From: an uncultured Roseobacter sp.
Lineage (GTDB): Bacteria > Pseudomonadota > Alphaproteobacteria > Rhodobacterales > Rhodobacteraceae
Reading direction: 5' to 3'
DNA length: 64,000 nucleotides
Assembly (NCBI RefSeq): GCF_947495025.1
Contig: NZ_CANLXG010000003.1
Location: forward strand, 372,001-436,000
Below the pieces are notes generated by a model that saw nothing but the letters and a program-made list of their open reading frames with translations, did no database searches and was not told where the DNA came from. The position numbers and the translations under genes are program-made. This document shows, piece after piece, positions 33,744-42,576 of the stretch (its first letter is position 1; the number at the start of each line of letters is the position of its first letter).

Positions 33744-35177
33744 ATGAAAATGTATGGAATATTGAAAGCGGCCCTTCTGGGGCTGACGATCAGTGTTAGC
33801 CCGCTGGCATTTACTGTGCCGGCGACCGCTAATGCTGAAACGCTCCGTGTGGTGGCGAAAGAGACCAATTCTACTCTTAACGTGCCAATGAACCGCGCGG
33901 TTGTGGTTGAAAGCGAAATCCCCTTTGCCGAACTCAGCATTGCCAACCCCGGTATTGCTGACATCTCGTCTTTGTCGGACCGCAGCATATACGTTCTGGG
34001 CAAATCGCCCGGAATGACGACGCTGACCCTGCTTGATGCAGCCGGTCAGCTGATTACAAACGTAGAGGTCCGGGTCGCCCCGGATGTCACCGAGTTCAAA
34101 GAGCGTCTGCAGCAGATCCTGCCAGGCGAGCGCATCGAAGTCCGCACCGCGAACGACGGCATTGTTCTGTCCGGTACGGTCTCCAGCGCGCAGAAACTGT
34201 CACGGGCTCTCGAACTTGCCGCACGCTATGCGCCTGAGCGGGTATCAAACCTCATGTCAGTGGGCGGTGTTCAGCAGGTCATGCTGAAAGTTCGTTTTGC
34301 CGAAATGAACCGGTCTGTTTCGAAATCACTGAGTGCATCGCTTGCTGTGAACGACGGTGGCAGCAACCCAAATCAGGCAGCAACCGGTTCCGGTCTTCTG
34401 GCTGGTGGTGTTGCGGGTATCATCGGCGGTGTTGTACCGACCGGTGGTGAATCCCAGGGTGCGGTCACTTTCGGCTTCAACCTTGGCTCCACACAGGTCG
34501 GCCTGCTGCTTGAGGCACTCGAGCGTAAGGGTGCTGTGCGGTTCCTCGCAGAACCCAATCTTGTTGCCCTGTCCGGTCAGGAAGCAAACTTCCTTGCTGG
34601 CGGTGAGTATCCGGTGCCGGTGGCACAGGACAGCGACACAATCAGTGTTGATTTCAAACCCTTTGGTATCGAACTCAACTTTGTGCCGCGTGTTGTTGAC
34701 GGCGACCTGATCAACCTTCAGCTCTCCGCGGCCGTGTCCTCGCTGGACACAGCGAACGGTGTATCGCTGGGCGGTGGCATTGAAATTGATGCCTTTACCC
34801 GTCGCGAGACACAGACCACTGTCGAGATGCGCGACGGCGAGAGCTTTGCCATTGCCGGACTTCTGCAGGACGACTTTACCGACGCAAACAGCCAGGTTCC
34901 GTGGCTGGGTGATGTACCGGTGCTGGGTGCCCTCTTCCGCTCATCCGAGTATCAGCGCAGCCAGACGGAACTGGTGATCATTGTAACCGCCCATCTGGTA
35001 ACACCGACACGCGGCGAGGCCCTGGCCCTGCCGACAGACCGGATCCGTCCGCCAAGTGAGAAGGATCTGTTCCTGAATGGTCAGGTCGTTCAGAACGCCA
35101 ACGCACCGACCAGAGGTGCCGCGGGTGAAGTCGCCAAGCAGGACTTCAGCGGTTCCTACGGCTACGTGATGGAGTGA
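33744..35177 (+). CDS. cpaC: Tad secretin CpaC/RcpA
   Basis: The 477-residue outer-membrane secretin of the Tad system. A signal peptide (about residues 1-31, ending ANA) precedes the N0-like domain with PMNRAVVVESEIPFAELSIA, a BON-like domain (about 110-180) and the secretin domain with the VEMRDGESFAIAGLL and VPWLGDVPVLGALFRS motifs near residues 360-415. The ATG at 33744 (MKMYG) with CAGGT upstream is preferred to the longer frame. A terminator separates it from cpaB. The lipoprotein gene starts 4 nt after its stop. Confidence 0.94.
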   Translation: MKMYGILKAALLGLTISVSPLAFTVPATANAETLRVVAKETNSTLNVPMNRAVVVESEIPFAELSIANPGIADISSLSDRSIYVLGKSPGMTTLTLLDAAGQLITNVEVRVAPDVTEFKERLQQILPGERIEVRTANDGIVLSGTVSSAQKLSRALELAARYAPERVSNLMSVGGVQQVMLKVRFAEMNRSVSKSLSASLAVNDGGSNPNQAATGSGLLAGGVAGIIGGVVPTGGESQGAVTFGFNLGSTQVGLLLEALERKGAVRFLAEPNLVALSGQEANFLAGGEYPVPVAQDSDTISVDFKPFGIELNFVPRVVDGDLINLQLSAAVSSLDTANGVSLGGGIEIDAFTRRETQTTVEMRDGESFAIAGLLQDDFTDANSQVPWLGDVPVLGALFRSSEYQRSQTELVIIVTAHLVTPTRGEALALPTDRIRPPSEKDLFLNGQVVQNANAPTRGAAGEVAKQDFSGSYGYVME

Positions 35178-35181
35178 TCAG

Positions 35182-35535
35182 ATGACAATCAGCATTCAGA
35201 AAACACGCACTGTTCTCCTGGGTCTGAGCCTCGTGGCCGTAGCGGCCTGCTCTGACGAACCGGTTGGCAGCGAGCTGAACGGCGGAAATTTCGGTAACGC
35301 GACCCTGCACAACCAGCTTGTTCAGACCTGTAAATCCTCAGGTGGCGGCAAGTACGGTGGCGCGGCAAGGGATCCGCTTGTGGTTCTCGATCCGTCCAGC
35401 ACACCGGCAACACCCGTTTACCGGGTGCACTGCAGCGGTCAGCTTGATGGCAAGTATGCCCTCATCAACTACCGTGAGTACATTGCCAGTGCGACACAGA
35501 AAGGCACCACCGAAGAGGCCCAGGCGGCCCAGTAA
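35182..35535 (+). CDS. short CpaD-like Tad lipoprotein
   Basis: A 117-residue lipoprotein with signal peptide and lipobox VAAC (Cys23). The segment NGGNFGNATLHNQLVQ at about residues 33-48 resembles the NFGCATxxN core of CpaD, the Tad outer-membrane lipoprotein, but the protein is only about half the length usual for CpaD. A Cys pair (residues about 50 and 84) could form a disulfide. It lies between cpaC and cpaE, exactly where cpaD is found. It may therefore be a minimal CpaD or a replacement; homology is unproven by eye. Confidence 0.75.
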   Translation: MTISIQKTRTVLLGLSLVAVAACSDEPVGSELNGGNFGNATLHNQLVQTCKSSGGGKYGGAARDPLVVLDPSSTPATPVYRVHCSGQLDGKYALINYREYIASATQKGTTEEAQAAQ

Positions 35536-35558
35536 CTACCTCGTATATCGCACGTCGG

Positions 35559-35588
35559 GGGCGGACCTTTACGGTCCGCCCTTTTTTT
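35559..35588 (+). terminator. intrinsic terminator after the CpaD-like gene
   Basis: GGGCGGACC and GGTCCGCCC form a 9-bp stem around TTTAC, followed by seven T. Confidence 0.9.
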
Positions 35589-35840
35589 GTGGACGGTCCG
35601 GTACCCGGTCGCACTCATCTTCACAAAACCCCGCCCAGAAGGGCCATTGTCTCCTGATACCCAACAATTGGGCGGATTAAGCCCTAATCTCGCCCAGATT
35701 GCCTGCGACTTTAGTCTCAATGGGACACGTATGCCCGGTGATTTCACCAGGTCGGGCTGTCGCAGAGACCAGTGGGTGGGCTGATTTTGCCCCCTCTCCG
35801 TTGCTCTGCCGGCCCTTGGAATGAAGAGGACGACAAGGCA

Positions 35841-37073
35841 ATGAGCAGTACAATGCCACAACCCGATACATCGCTTATCGTGGCCTGCACGGTCAGCCGG
35901 GATGTACAGAACTTCGATCTTCTGATCGAAGACATGGAAATGGCGCTGGGTGAAAACTGGGGCGACCTGGGGTTTGCCGAGGCTCTGGCGTTTTTCGGAC
36001 AGCCCGAAGCGCAGGCTCTTGAATTTATTGCCCTCGCAATGGACGAGACGGACGAGGATAACCTCCCGCTCATGGGGGAAATCATCACCCAGGCCAAAGC
36101 ACGCAATATCAAAGTTATTCTGATCGCAGAGGATGTGACGCCTGCGTCGCTGCATTCGCTCCTGCGTCAGGGCGCGGATGAGTTTGTCCCCTATCCGCTG
36201 CCCGAAAATGAACTGGCCGAAGCGATTGAACGCGTCCGGGCGGCCGAAGAGCTGGCCGCCGCCGGCGCGACACATGCCCTTAAATCCGACAACCACAAGG
36301 AAGGCGCGGTGATCGTCGTGCACGGCCTGGCCGGCGGCACCGGCGCAACCACACTGGGCGTAAATCTTGCCTGGGAGCTGGCCACAGCGCAGAAAGAAGA
36401 CGGGCCAAGCGTATGTCTGCTGGACCTCGATCTTCAGTATGGTGCGGTTGCCACCTATCTCGACCTGCCCCGCCGCGAAGTCGTATATGATATGCTTTCC
36501 GACACCGAAGGAATGGACGACGAAATCTTTGGGCAGTCACTGCTGACATTCCAGGACAAGCTCCAGGTGCTTACCGCGCCGACGGACATGCTGCCGCTCG
36601 ACCTGATGTCCTCTGACGATATCAACCGTATCCTGACAATGGCACGCCGGCACTTTGACTATGTGGTCATTGATATGCCGTCGACACTGGTCACATGGAC
36701 CGAGGCGGTTCTCAACGCCGCACACGTCTATTTTGCCTCCATCGAAATGGACATGCGCTCTGCGCAGAACACGTTACGTTTCAAGCGCGCGCTCCAGTCC
36801 GAGGACCTTCCCATTGAAAAGCTGCGCTACGTCATGAACCGCGCACCAAAATTCACCGATCTTTCCGGCAAAAGCCGCGTCAAGCGTATGGCAGAATCGC
36901 TGGGCATCTCGATCGACCTGCTGATGCCGGATGGTGGAAGCCCGATTGTTCAGGCAGCCGACCATGGCATGCCACTTGCAAGCTCAGCGCCCAAGAACCC
37001 GCTGCGCAAAGAAATTTCCAAACTGGCCATCTCAATCCTCGAACTGGGATCTGCCGATGTTCAGGCAGCCTGA
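35841..37073 (+). CDS. cpaE: Tad localisation ATPase-like protein CpaE/TadZ
   Basis: A 410-residue cytoplasmic protein that places the Tad machine in the cell. Residues about 1-140 form a receiver-like domain and about 150-400 a ParA/MinD fold. The deviant Walker A is GLAGGTGATTLGVNLA, lacking the usual lysine as in most CpaE proteins; LLDLDLQYG follows, with YVVIDMPSTL as Walker B. The ATG at 35841 was preferred; upstream in-frame starts would enter non-conserved sequence. It heads the run through the ATPase gene at 42577. Confidence 0.92.
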   Translation: MSSTMPQPDTSLIVACTVSRDVQNFDLLIEDMEMALGENWGDLGFAEALAFFGQPEAQALEFIALAMDETDEDNLPLMGEIITQAKARNIKVILIAEDVTPASLHSLLRQGADEFVPYPLPENELAEAIERVRAAEELAAAGATHALKSDNHKEGAVIVVHGLAGGTGATTLGVNLAWELATAQKEDGPSVCLLDLDLQYGAVATYLDLPRREVVYDMLSDTEGMDDEIFGQSLLTFQDKLQVLTAPTDMLPLDLMSSDDINRILTMARRHFDYVVIDMPSTLVTWTEAVLNAAHVYFASIEMDMRSAQNTLRFKRALQSEDLPIEKLRYVMNRAPKFTDLSGKSRVKRMAESLGISIDLLMPDGGSPIVQAADHGMPLASSAPKNPLRKEISKLAISILELGSADVQAA

Positions 37074-37093
37074 TCCTTTAAAGGAATACGCGC

Positions 37094-38545
37094 ATGTTTT
37101 CTAAGTACAAAAAGCCCTCTGCGGCAGCTCCGGCAAGTCAGGTAAATCCGGACGACAAGGTAACCAATATCGTGCCTGCATCTCAGGCTGCAACGACGGC
37201 GCCCGCGATCACGCGAAAGGCGCCTCAGGCCGCTCCGGCCCAGGTCGCGCCCGCAGACAAGGAACGCAAGCGCAAGGAACGGATGGGCGAGATCAAACTC
37301 GACCTGCACCGCGTGTTGCTGGAAAACCTGAACCTATCGGCACTGGAACACGCGACCGAACAGGATCTGCGCCAGGAAATCAGCGCCATTGCCAGCGAAT
37401 TCCTTGAAGAACGCAGCATTGTTCTGAACCGCGAGGACCGTCAGACACTGACATCCGAACTCTACGACGAAGTGACGGGTCTTGGCCCGTTGGAAACGCT
37501 TCTCAAGGATGAGACGGTCAACGATATTCTGGTTAACGGCCCGCAACAGATTTTTGTGGAACGCGAAGGCAAGCTGGAACTTACCGACATCAATTTTAAG
37601 GACGAACGCCACCTGCTCCGGATCATCGACAAGATCGTTTCCGCTGTGGGTCGCCGCGTTGATGAATCAAACCCGTATGTTGACGCCCGGCTCAAGGATG
37701 GCTCGCGTTTCAACGCAATGGTCCCGCCCGTTGCGGTTGACGGATCGCTGGTATCAATCCGGAAGTTCAAAAAGGACAAGCTGGGTATTGATGATCTGGT
37801 CAGTTTTGGCGCTTTTACCGAAGAGATGGCTGCATATCTGCAAGCTGCTGTGGCCACACGACTTAACATTATCGTCTCTGGCGGTACCGGTTCGGGTAAA
37901 ACGACAACGCTCAACGCGCTGAGTTCCTTTATCGACAACTCCGAGCGCATCCTGACGATCGAGGATACCGCGGAACTCCAGCTGCAACAGACCCATGTCG
38001 GACGGATGGAAAGCCGCCCGCCCAATGTTGAGGGCAAAGGCGAGGTCTCTCCCCGCGATTGTCTGAAGAACGCCCTGCGGATGCGGCCTGACCGGATCAT
38101 CGTGGGCGAGACCCGTGGCGAGGAAGTGATCGACATGCTCCAGGCCATGAACACCGGTCACGACGGTTCGATGACCACAATTCACGCCAACTCTGCCCGC
38201 GATGGTGTCTCCCGTCTGGAGAATATGATTGCCATGGCAGGGATTGAGATGCCGCTGAAAGCGGTACGCTCGCAGATCTCATCTGCTGTGAACCTGATCG
38301 TGCAGGCCTCGCGTCTGCAGGACGGGTCGCGTCGCATGACCTCGATCACAGAAGTGACAGGCATGGAAGGAGAGGTGATCTCTATGCAGGAGATCTTCCG
38401 GTATCAGCGTGTGGGCCTCACACCTGACAACAAAATCATTGGCCATTTCACTGCCACGGGTGTGCGTTCTGCCTATGCCGAACGCTTCCGCATGTGGGGC
38501 TATGATCTGCCGCCGACCATCTATGAACCTGTTGCTGCCGAATAA
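37094..38545 (+). CDS. cpaF: Tad pilus ATPase CpaF/TadA
   Basis: The 483-residue secretion ATPase that powers pilus assembly and retraction. After a disordered Ala/Pro-rich region (about residues 1-65) come the helical domain and the RecA-like core with Walker A SGGTGSGKTTTLN (about residue 262-274), Asp box TIEDTAELQ, Walker B DRIIVGETRGEEV and TGHDGSMTTIHANS. It lies 20 nt after cpaE. Confidence 0.96.
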   Translation: MFSKYKKPSAAAPASQVNPDDKVTNIVPASQAATTAPAITRKAPQAAPAQVAPADKERKRKERMGEIKLDLHRVLLENLNLSALEHATEQDLRQEISAIASEFLEERSIVLNREDRQTLTSELYDEVTGLGPLETLLKDETVNDILVNGPQQIFVEREGKLELTDINFKDERHLLRIIDKIVSAVGRRVDESNPYVDARLKDGSRFNAMVPPVAVDGSLVSIRKFKKDKLGIDDLVSFGAFTEEMAAYLQAAVATRLNIIVSGGTGSGKTTTLNALSSFIDNSERILTIEDTAELQLQQTHVGRMESRPPNVEGKGEVSPRDCLKNALRMRPDRIIVGETRGEEVIDMLQAMNTGHDGSMTTIHANSARDGVSRLENMIAMAGIEMPLKAVRSQISSAVNLIVQASRLQDGSRRMTSITEVTGMEGEVISMQEIFRYQRVGLTPDNKIIGHFTATGVRSAYAERFRMWGYDLPPTIYEPVAAE

Positions 38546-38556
38546 GGATCAGGAAA

Positions 38557-39519
38557 ATGTCTGCAGAACCAATTATTTATGGCTTGATCTTTATCGGCGT
38601 ACTTGTACTCGTCGAAGGTCTCTATCTCGTAACCTTCGGGAAATCCATCTCGCTCAACAGTCGGGTGAATCGCCGGCTGGAGATGCTCGACAAAGGCGCG
38701 GGCCGCGAAGAAGTGCTCGAAAAGCTGCGCAAGGAAATGCAGCAGCACATGAAGAGCCGTTCCATTCCGCTCTACTCCATGCTGGGCGAAAAGGCGCAGA
38801 AAGCTGCGATTGCCTTTACCCCGCAACAGCTCATCGTGATCATGGCCGGTCTTGCGGTCGTCGCTTTCCTGGGGCTGACCGTCGGCACGGCAACATCGTT
38901 GCCCGTGCGGATCGTCATGGCCGTGGGGATCGGTGTGGGTGCTGTTTTTTTCTGGGTATCCAGCAAGGCGAACAAACGCCTTGGCATGATCGAGGAGCAG
39001 CTGCCTGACGCAGTGGAACTGATGGTGCGCTCACTGCGTGTGGGTCACCCGTTCTCGTCCGCGATCCAGATCGTTTCCAAGGAAATTCAGGATCCTCTGG
39101 CCTCGGAATTCGGCATGATCGCCGATGAAGCTGCTTATGGCCGGGATGTCGGTGATGCCCTCAAGGAAATGGCGGAACGCCTCGATATGCAGGATCTGCG
39201 CTTTCTGGCGGTGGCTGTGACCATCCAGCAGACTTCCGGTGGTAACCTTGCGGAAATCCTGGCCGGTCTGGCCAAGGTAATCCGGGCGCGCTTCCGCCTT
39301 TTCAGACGCGTAAAGGCGATCACGGCCGAGGCCAAATGGTCCGGCAAGTTCCTTTCCGCCTTCCCTATCGTGGCGCTGATCGTGATCAACGTGACCGACC
39401 CGCACTACTATGACGAGGTCCGGGATCATGCACTGTTCATTCCGGCCTGTTTCTTTGTGGGGATTTTCCTCGCCGTCAACCTGCTGGTCATGCGCGTACT
39501 GACCGACATCAAGGTGTAA
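38557..39519 (+). CDS. tadB: Tad inner-membrane platform protein TadB
   Basis: A 320-residue inner-membrane protein of the T2SSF family that couples CpaF to the pilus. An N-terminal helix (about 4-24), a pair of helices near residues 90-130, the cytoplasmic T2SSF domain (about 150-270, with LPDAVELMVRSLRVGHPF and QTSGGNLAEILAGLAKVIR) and two C-terminal helices are visible. It begins 11 nt after cpaF. Confidence 0.95.
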   Translation: MSAEPIIYGLIFIGVLVLVEGLYLVTFGKSISLNSRVNRRLEMLDKGAGREEVLEKLRKEMQQHMKSRSIPLYSMLGEKAQKAAIAFTPQQLIVIMAGLAVVAFLGLTVGTATSLPVRIVMAVGIGVGAVFFWVSSKANKRLGMIEEQLPDAVELMVRSLRVGHPFSSAIQIVSKEIQDPLASEFGMIADEAAYGRDVGDALKEMAERLDMQDLRFLAVAVTIQQTSGGNLAEILAGLAKVIRARFRLFRRVKAITAEAKWSGKFLSAFPIVALIVINVTDPHYYDEVRDHALFIPACFFVGIFLAVNLLVMRVLTDIKV

Positions 39520-39531
39520 GGAGCCGGAACG

Positions 39532-40515
39532 ATGGAAATGTTTGCTACTCTGAACGAGAAGATCATCGACATTCTCGGCCCGCTGGGACCGATGATCCTG
39601 CTCGGCACTGTCGGTCTGGTCATGGTGGTTATCACCGTTGCGATGATGCTGTCACAACCCGAAGACCCGATGGAAAAGCTCAAACGGTCTGTGCAGAATC
39701 CGAATTCTGACAAGGCGCCCGAAAAGCGCCTGCGCCAGGGCGAACGCAACGAACAGCTGCAGAAATTCGCTTCGTTTCTTGAGCCCAAGGATGTCGCAGA
39801 GCTCAGCAAGAAACAGCTGCAGCTGCGCCAGGCGGGATATCAGAGCAAGGACGCGGTGCGTTTCTTCCACTTTGCACAGTTCGCCCTTGGTATTCTGGGA
39901 CTCATCCTCGCGTTTGTGTACCTTAATCTGCTGGGCGGAGGCGAAGGTTTCAGCACCCAGAAGATGATGGTCTATACGATCATCCCCGGCGCCATTGGCT
40001 ATTATATTCCGACCTACTGGGTGACGCGCCGCGTGGAGACCCGCAAGGAGGAAATCACTCGTGGTTTCCCGGACAGCCTCGACATGATGCTCGTCTGCGT
40101 CGAAGCCGGCCAGTCGCTGGATCAGTGTATTGTCCGGGTGGCCCGCGAACTGCATGCATCCTACCCGGCGCTGGCCCAGGAGTTTGACGTGGTCGCGTAC
40201 GAGATGAAGGCGGGCAAGGACAAGACCACCGTGCTGAACGATATGGGCGAGCGCTGCGGAGTGCAGGATGTTTCGTCCTTTGTCACCGTGCTGATCCAGT
40301 CCGCAACCTTTGGTACCTCCATCGCCGAAGCTCTGCGGGTCTACGCAGCGGAGATGCGTGACAAGCGCGTGATGCGTGCCGAAGAAGCCGCAAACAAGTT
40401 GCCAACAAAGATGACCCTTGCCACTATGATGCTGACCGTGCCGCCACTTCTGATCATTCTGGTCGGGCCCTCGGTACACGGCATCACGCAACTGGGGAAT
40501 ATGGGCGTCAACTGA
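39532..40515 (+). CDS. tadC: Tad inner-membrane platform protein TadC
   Basis: A 327-residue T2SSF-family partner of TadB. It has membrane helices near residues 15-40, 115-135, 150-165 and the C-terminus, and a T2SSF domain with FPDSLDMMLVCVEAGQSLDQ and SATFGTSIAEALRVYAAEMR. It starts 12 nt after tadB; its stop overlaps the next ATG (TGATGA). Confidence 0.95.
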   Translation: MEMFATLNEKIIDILGPLGPMILLGTVGLVMVVITVAMMLSQPEDPMEKLKRSVQNPNSDKAPEKRLRQGERNEQLQKFASFLEPKDVAELSKKQLQLRQAGYQSKDAVRFFHFAQFALGILGLILAFVYLNLLGGGEGFSTQKMMVYTIIPGAIGYYIPTYWVTRRVETRKEEITRGFPDSLDMMLVCVEAGQSLDQCIVRVARELHASYPALAQEFDVVAYEMKAGKDKTTVLNDMGERCGVQDVSSFVTVLIQSATFGTSIAEALRVYAAEMRDKRVMRAEEAANKLPTKMTLATMMLTVPPLLIILVGPSVHGITQLGNMGVN

Positions 40516-41102
40516 TGAACCCAAGGCTCTGGCGGGCCGTTGCGTCCGCCGCCATTGTCACCGCAAGCCTCGGACTTGCCGCCTGTACCACGGGCGGCTT
40601 TTCCGCACCTGAGGATCCGGTTTTCGCGCCAGGCGTTGACTACTCGGCTGATGCTGTTGACGGTGTTGAGGTGGGCAACAGGCTGCTTGCGGCCGGTCAG
40701 TATGAACTGGCAATAAAATCCTTTAACCGCGCGGCACTGGACCGCGGTGGCATCGACACCGAAATCCTGTCCGGTCTCGGCACAGCCAATCTCGGGCTTG
40801 GGCGTCTGGCACAGGCTGAAACGCTTCTGCGGCGCGCAGCGGAGCGTGAGGACGCCCAGCCCTCTGACCTCAACAACCTTGGTGTTGTGCTGATGGAAGC
40901 GGGAAAGACCGCCGAAGCCGAACAGTTTTTCCGAAGAGCCTTTGCGCTGGACAATGGCGAAAGTGCCGCAATCCGGGACAATCTGCGCTTAGCACTCGCA
41001 AATTCGGAAATTTCTGCTACAAATAATCCACAGGCAAATAATAATGACTACACATTGGTGCGACAGGGCAGAAGCGAATTCACCATCCAGTCGACACCAT
41101 GA
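40515..41102 (+). CDS. tadD: TPR lipoprotein TadD
   Basis: A 195-residue lipoprotein with lipobox LAAC (Cys24) and about three tetratricopeptide repeats (about residues 55-165; for example LAAGQYELAIKSFNRAAL and LGLGRLAQAETLLRRAAER). TadD-type proteins support secretin assembly. It overlaps tadC. The tail after residue 170 is Asn-rich and probably disordered. Confidence 0.9.
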   Translation: MNPRLWRAVASAAIVTASLGLAACTTGGFSAPEDPVFAPGVDYSADAVDGVEVGNRLLAAGQYELAIKSFNRAALDRGGIDTEILSGLGTANLGLGRLAQAETLLRRAAEREDAQPSDLNNLGVVLMEAGKTAEAEQFFRRAFALDNGESAAIRDNLRLALANSEISATNNPQANNNDYTLVRQGRSEFTIQSTP

Positions 41103-41132
41103 CCGAGGCAAGAGCAGGAAAAGGACGCAAAA

Positions 41133-41993
41133 ATGCGCCGACCAGTATATCTGTCCGCCACTCTGGCGGGCGTTATTGCCGTAGCTGCATGTGCACCTAC
41201 CGGTGATGAAACAGTTGAGCGGGCCTTTCAGGACGTCAACGTAATCGACGAAACCGATCTTTCCGACGTAATGCTGACGGTGGCTGACCCCAACGAGGCC
41301 GTCGCGTATTTCAGCCGCACCATCAGGGAAAACCCCGACCGGATCGATATCCGCCGCGGGCTTGCGGTTTCCTATGTGCGCGCCAAACGGTATACCGAAG
41401 CTGCGGGCGCATGGAAGCTGGTCACAGAACACCCGGACACTGTGCCGGAAGACAGCGTTAACCGGGCTGACAGCCTGATCCGCTCCGGCGACTGGGCAAC
41501 AGCCGAAACGGTTCTCGACACGATACCGCCAACCCATGAAACCTTTGGCCGATACCGGCTCGAGGCGATGGTTGCCGACAGCAACGAAGAATGGGACCGG
41601 GCTGACAGTTTTTACGAAATCGCAACCGGTCTGACCACAACACCAGCTAACGTGCTGAATAACTGGGGCTATTCCAAGCTGACACGCGGAGATCTGCGTG
41701 ATGCTGAACGTCTGTTTGGTGAAGCGATCCGCCAGGATGACACGCTCTTTACGGCAAAAAACAATCTGGTGCTCGCCCGCGGCGCGCGCGGTGATTACAG
41801 CCTGCCGGTCATTCCGATGACACAGATCGAACGGGCGCAGCTGCTGCACACGATGGGCCTGTCAGCGATAAAACGCGGCGATGTGACCACGGGCAAAGGC
41901 CTGCTGCGCGATGCGATAGACACCCATCCGCAGTATTTCGAGCCCGCGGTACGCGCCCTTGAGGCTCTGGATAACAAGACCGCCTCCGGCTGA
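41133..41993 (+). CDS. second TPR lipoprotein of the tad locus
   Basis: A 286-residue lipoprotein with lipobox VAAC (Cys20) and several TPR units (about residues 55-280, such as VSYVRAKRYTEAAGAWKLV, LTRGDLRDAERLFGEAI and IKRGDVTTGKGLLRDAID). It resembles TadD but is longer, and two TadD-like genes in tandem occur in related tad loci. It probably takes part in outer-membrane assembly; the split of tasks with TadD is unknown. Confidence 0.88.
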   Translation: MRRPVYLSATLAGVIAVAACAPTGDETVERAFQDVNVIDETDLSDVMLTVADPNEAVAYFSRTIRENPDRIDIRRGLAVSYVRAKRYTEAAGAWKLVTEHPDTVPEDSVNRADSLIRSGDWATAETVLDTIPPTHETFGRYRLEAMVADSNEEWDRADSFYEIATGLTTTPANVLNNWGYSKLTRGDLRDAERLFGEAIRQDDTLFTAKNNLVLARGARGDYSLPVIPMTQIERAQLLHTMGLSAIKRGDVTTGKGLLRDAIDTHPQYFEPAVRALEALDNKTASG

Positions 41994-41997
41994 TAAG

Positions 41998-42495
41998 ATG
42001 GCACTGTCATCCTTTGCTGCATGGTGGTTCCTGCCATTTGTTGTGCCTGTCTGCCTCTACGTGGCGTGGACGGATCTTGCCCGCATGAAAATCACCAACA
42101 AGGCGGTGATGGTGCTCACAGGCATTTTTGTGGTGCTGGGTCCCTTTGTGATGGCAGATCTGCCCCAGTACGGCTGGCAGCTGGGGCAACTGGCGATCAT
42201 GCTGGTGCTTGGCATTGTACTGAACGCCGCAGGCGCTATGGGTGCAGGCGACGCCAAATTTATCGCGGCATCCGCCCCCTACGTGGCCCTCGGTGACCTT
42301 CGGCTGGTCCTGGCGCTTTTCGCGGCAATGCTCCTCGCGGCCTGGTGTACACATCGCATCGCACGCGCAACACCGCTGCGACGCCTGGCACCTGACTGGG
42401 ACAGCTGGGAGACAGGAAAGCGCTTTCCAATGGGGCTCGCTCTTGGCCCCACGCTTGCCCTCTACTTGTGCCTCGCCGCACTCAATGGTGCCTGA
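41998..42495 (+). CDS. cpaA: prepilin peptidase TadV/CpaA
   Basis: A 165-residue aspartic protease in the inner membrane that removes pilin leaders. Its two catalytic Asp are in AWTDLARMKITNKAV (about residue 22) and GAGDAKFIAA (about residue 85). About four to five hydrophobic helices are seen. It lacks the methyltransferase domain of type IV peptidases, as normal for TadV. The ATG at 41998 follows the TPR gene stop by 4 nt. Its substrates would be the two pilins at 31880 and 32268. Confidence 0.93.
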   Translation: MALSSFAAWWFLPFVVPVCLYVAWTDLARMKITNKAVMVLTGIFVVLGPFVMADLPQYGWQLGQLAIMLVLGIVLNAAGAMGAGDAKFIAASAPYVALGDLRLVLALFAAMLLAAWCTHRIARATPLRRLAPDWDSWETGKRFPMGLALGPTLALYLCLAALNGA

Positions 42496-42576
42496 ATTAA
42501 GCCATTTTTTCCCTTTAGGTGACAGTGTAACGCCCGGTTCCCGCCGGGGAATGGCCTGACGCGAGGGATGACACAG

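Noticed and set aside
36330..36380. Missing Walker A lysine in CpaE seen as a possible inactivating change
   Set aside because: Lysine-less Walker A is usual in CpaE/TadZ proteins, so it is not evidence of decay.
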